DNA of 6,449 bases from Verrucomicrobiales bacterium (lineage in GTDB: Bacteria > Verrucomicrobiota > Verrucomicrobiia > Verrucomicrobiales > DEV007): assembly GCA_002696885.1 (NCBI GenBank), contig NZSO01000043.1, positions 11,324 to 17,772 of the forward strand, given 5' to 3'. Of the stretch, positions 6,250-6,449 are shown piece after piece. The notes under the pieces are model-generated. The model was not told the DNA's origin. It saw only the letters and a list, made by a program, of their open reading frames with translations, and did no database searches. Positions within the stretch are counted from its first letter, which is position 1. Every line of letters begins with the position of its first letter. The position numbers and the translations under genes are program-made.

Positions 6250-6278
6250 TTTAGCTGTTAACATCATTAGATTATAAT
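6250..6278 (+). promoter_or_regulatory. Candidate promoter with consensus -10 TATAAT for tRNA-Thr
   Basis: A perfect TATAAT (6273-6278) lies about 100 bp upstream of the tRNA. At 17 bases before it stands TTTAGC (6250-6255), a poor -35. Start would be near 6285. A further -10-like TAAAAT at 6359-6364 is closer to the tRNA but also has no -35 partner. Confidence 0.3.
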
Positions 6279-6380
6279 GTGCTTGGTTGATTTACTTATT
6301 AGCTTCTGTGGACTGCGTGAGTGTTTCTTTTCTAATAAATAAACGAGAATAATGCTCATAAAATTATTAGTAACTGTTAC

Positions 6381-6449
<69 letters not shown>

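Larger units (their letters stand above)
6062..6380. other. 319-bp AT-rich intergenic region upstream of tRNA-Thr
   Basis: No open frame longer than a dozen or so codons is present. A hairpin at 6074-6091 (TTAGGGC, loop TTTA, GCGCTAA, one G-G mismatch) lies just after the phosphodiesterase stop but has no following T-run, so it is at best a weak or Rho-assisted end. A second small stem, TCCAC (6221-6225) with GTGGA (6238-6242), is followed after four bases by six T (6247-6252) and is a slightly better terminator candidate, though the 12-base loop is large. Promoter-like elements are listed separately. Confidence 0.6.

Noticed and set aside
6091..6270. Tiny ATG frames of about 10-13 codons in the intergenic region
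   Set aside because: They have no ribosome-binding site, no recognisable content and are expected by chance at this length.

Overview
The window is AT-rich bacterial chromosome with compact coding and no insertion sequence, phage gene, CRISPR array or other sign of mobility. Gene content and style point to a Gram-negative-type bacterium, perhaps of the Verrucomicrobiota/PVC group. The hints are an ovothiol-type methyltransferase, a lipoprotein with an outer-membrane-style lipobox, a SurA-like parvulin, a YmdB-type phosphodiesterase with a GDH instead of GNH motif, and starts that mostly lack Shine-Dalgarno sequences. The taxonomic placement is inference from memory of families, not a search.

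Layout, left to right. Positions 1-576 (+) hold the 3' part of a SAM-dependent methyltransferase matching the 4-mercaptohistidine N1-methyltransferase family (last step of ovothiol A synthesis); its 5' end lies outside the window. After a 40-bp gap with a good sigma70-like promoter comes a membrane-anchored PpiC/parvulin-type protein (617-1705, +). It converges on a three-gene minus-strand group. In transcription order that group is an N-acetylmuramoyl-L-alanine amidase (5163-3859), a PrsW-family intramembrane protease with a large N-terminal helical domain (3842-2247) and a Lys/Pro/Glu-rich lipoprotein (2136-1732). The lipoprotein may also have its own promoter in the 110-bp gap before it. 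An 82-bp divergent intergenic region with an 11-bp perfect inverted repeat separates the amidase from a TIGR00282/YmdB-like metallophosphoesterase (5246-6061, +). A 319-bp non-coding stretch then leads to tRNA-Thr(GGT) (6381 to the right edge), cut off 3 bases or so before its mature end.

How the genes may work together. The minus-strand genes and the parvulin all act in or beyond the cytoplasmic membrane: wall cleavage, regulated membrane proteolysis, a surface lipoprotein and periplasmic folding. A cell-envelope maintenance or stress neighbourhood is a reasonable reading, but no sigma factor or anti-sigma factor substrate for PrsW is visible here. The phosphodiesterase, the ovothiol methyltransferase and the tRNA look like independent housekeeping neighbours. 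I see no clearly novel multi-gene system. The most notable points are the architecture of the PrsW protein, the altered active site of the parvulin and the symmetrical AT-rich element between the divergent genes.
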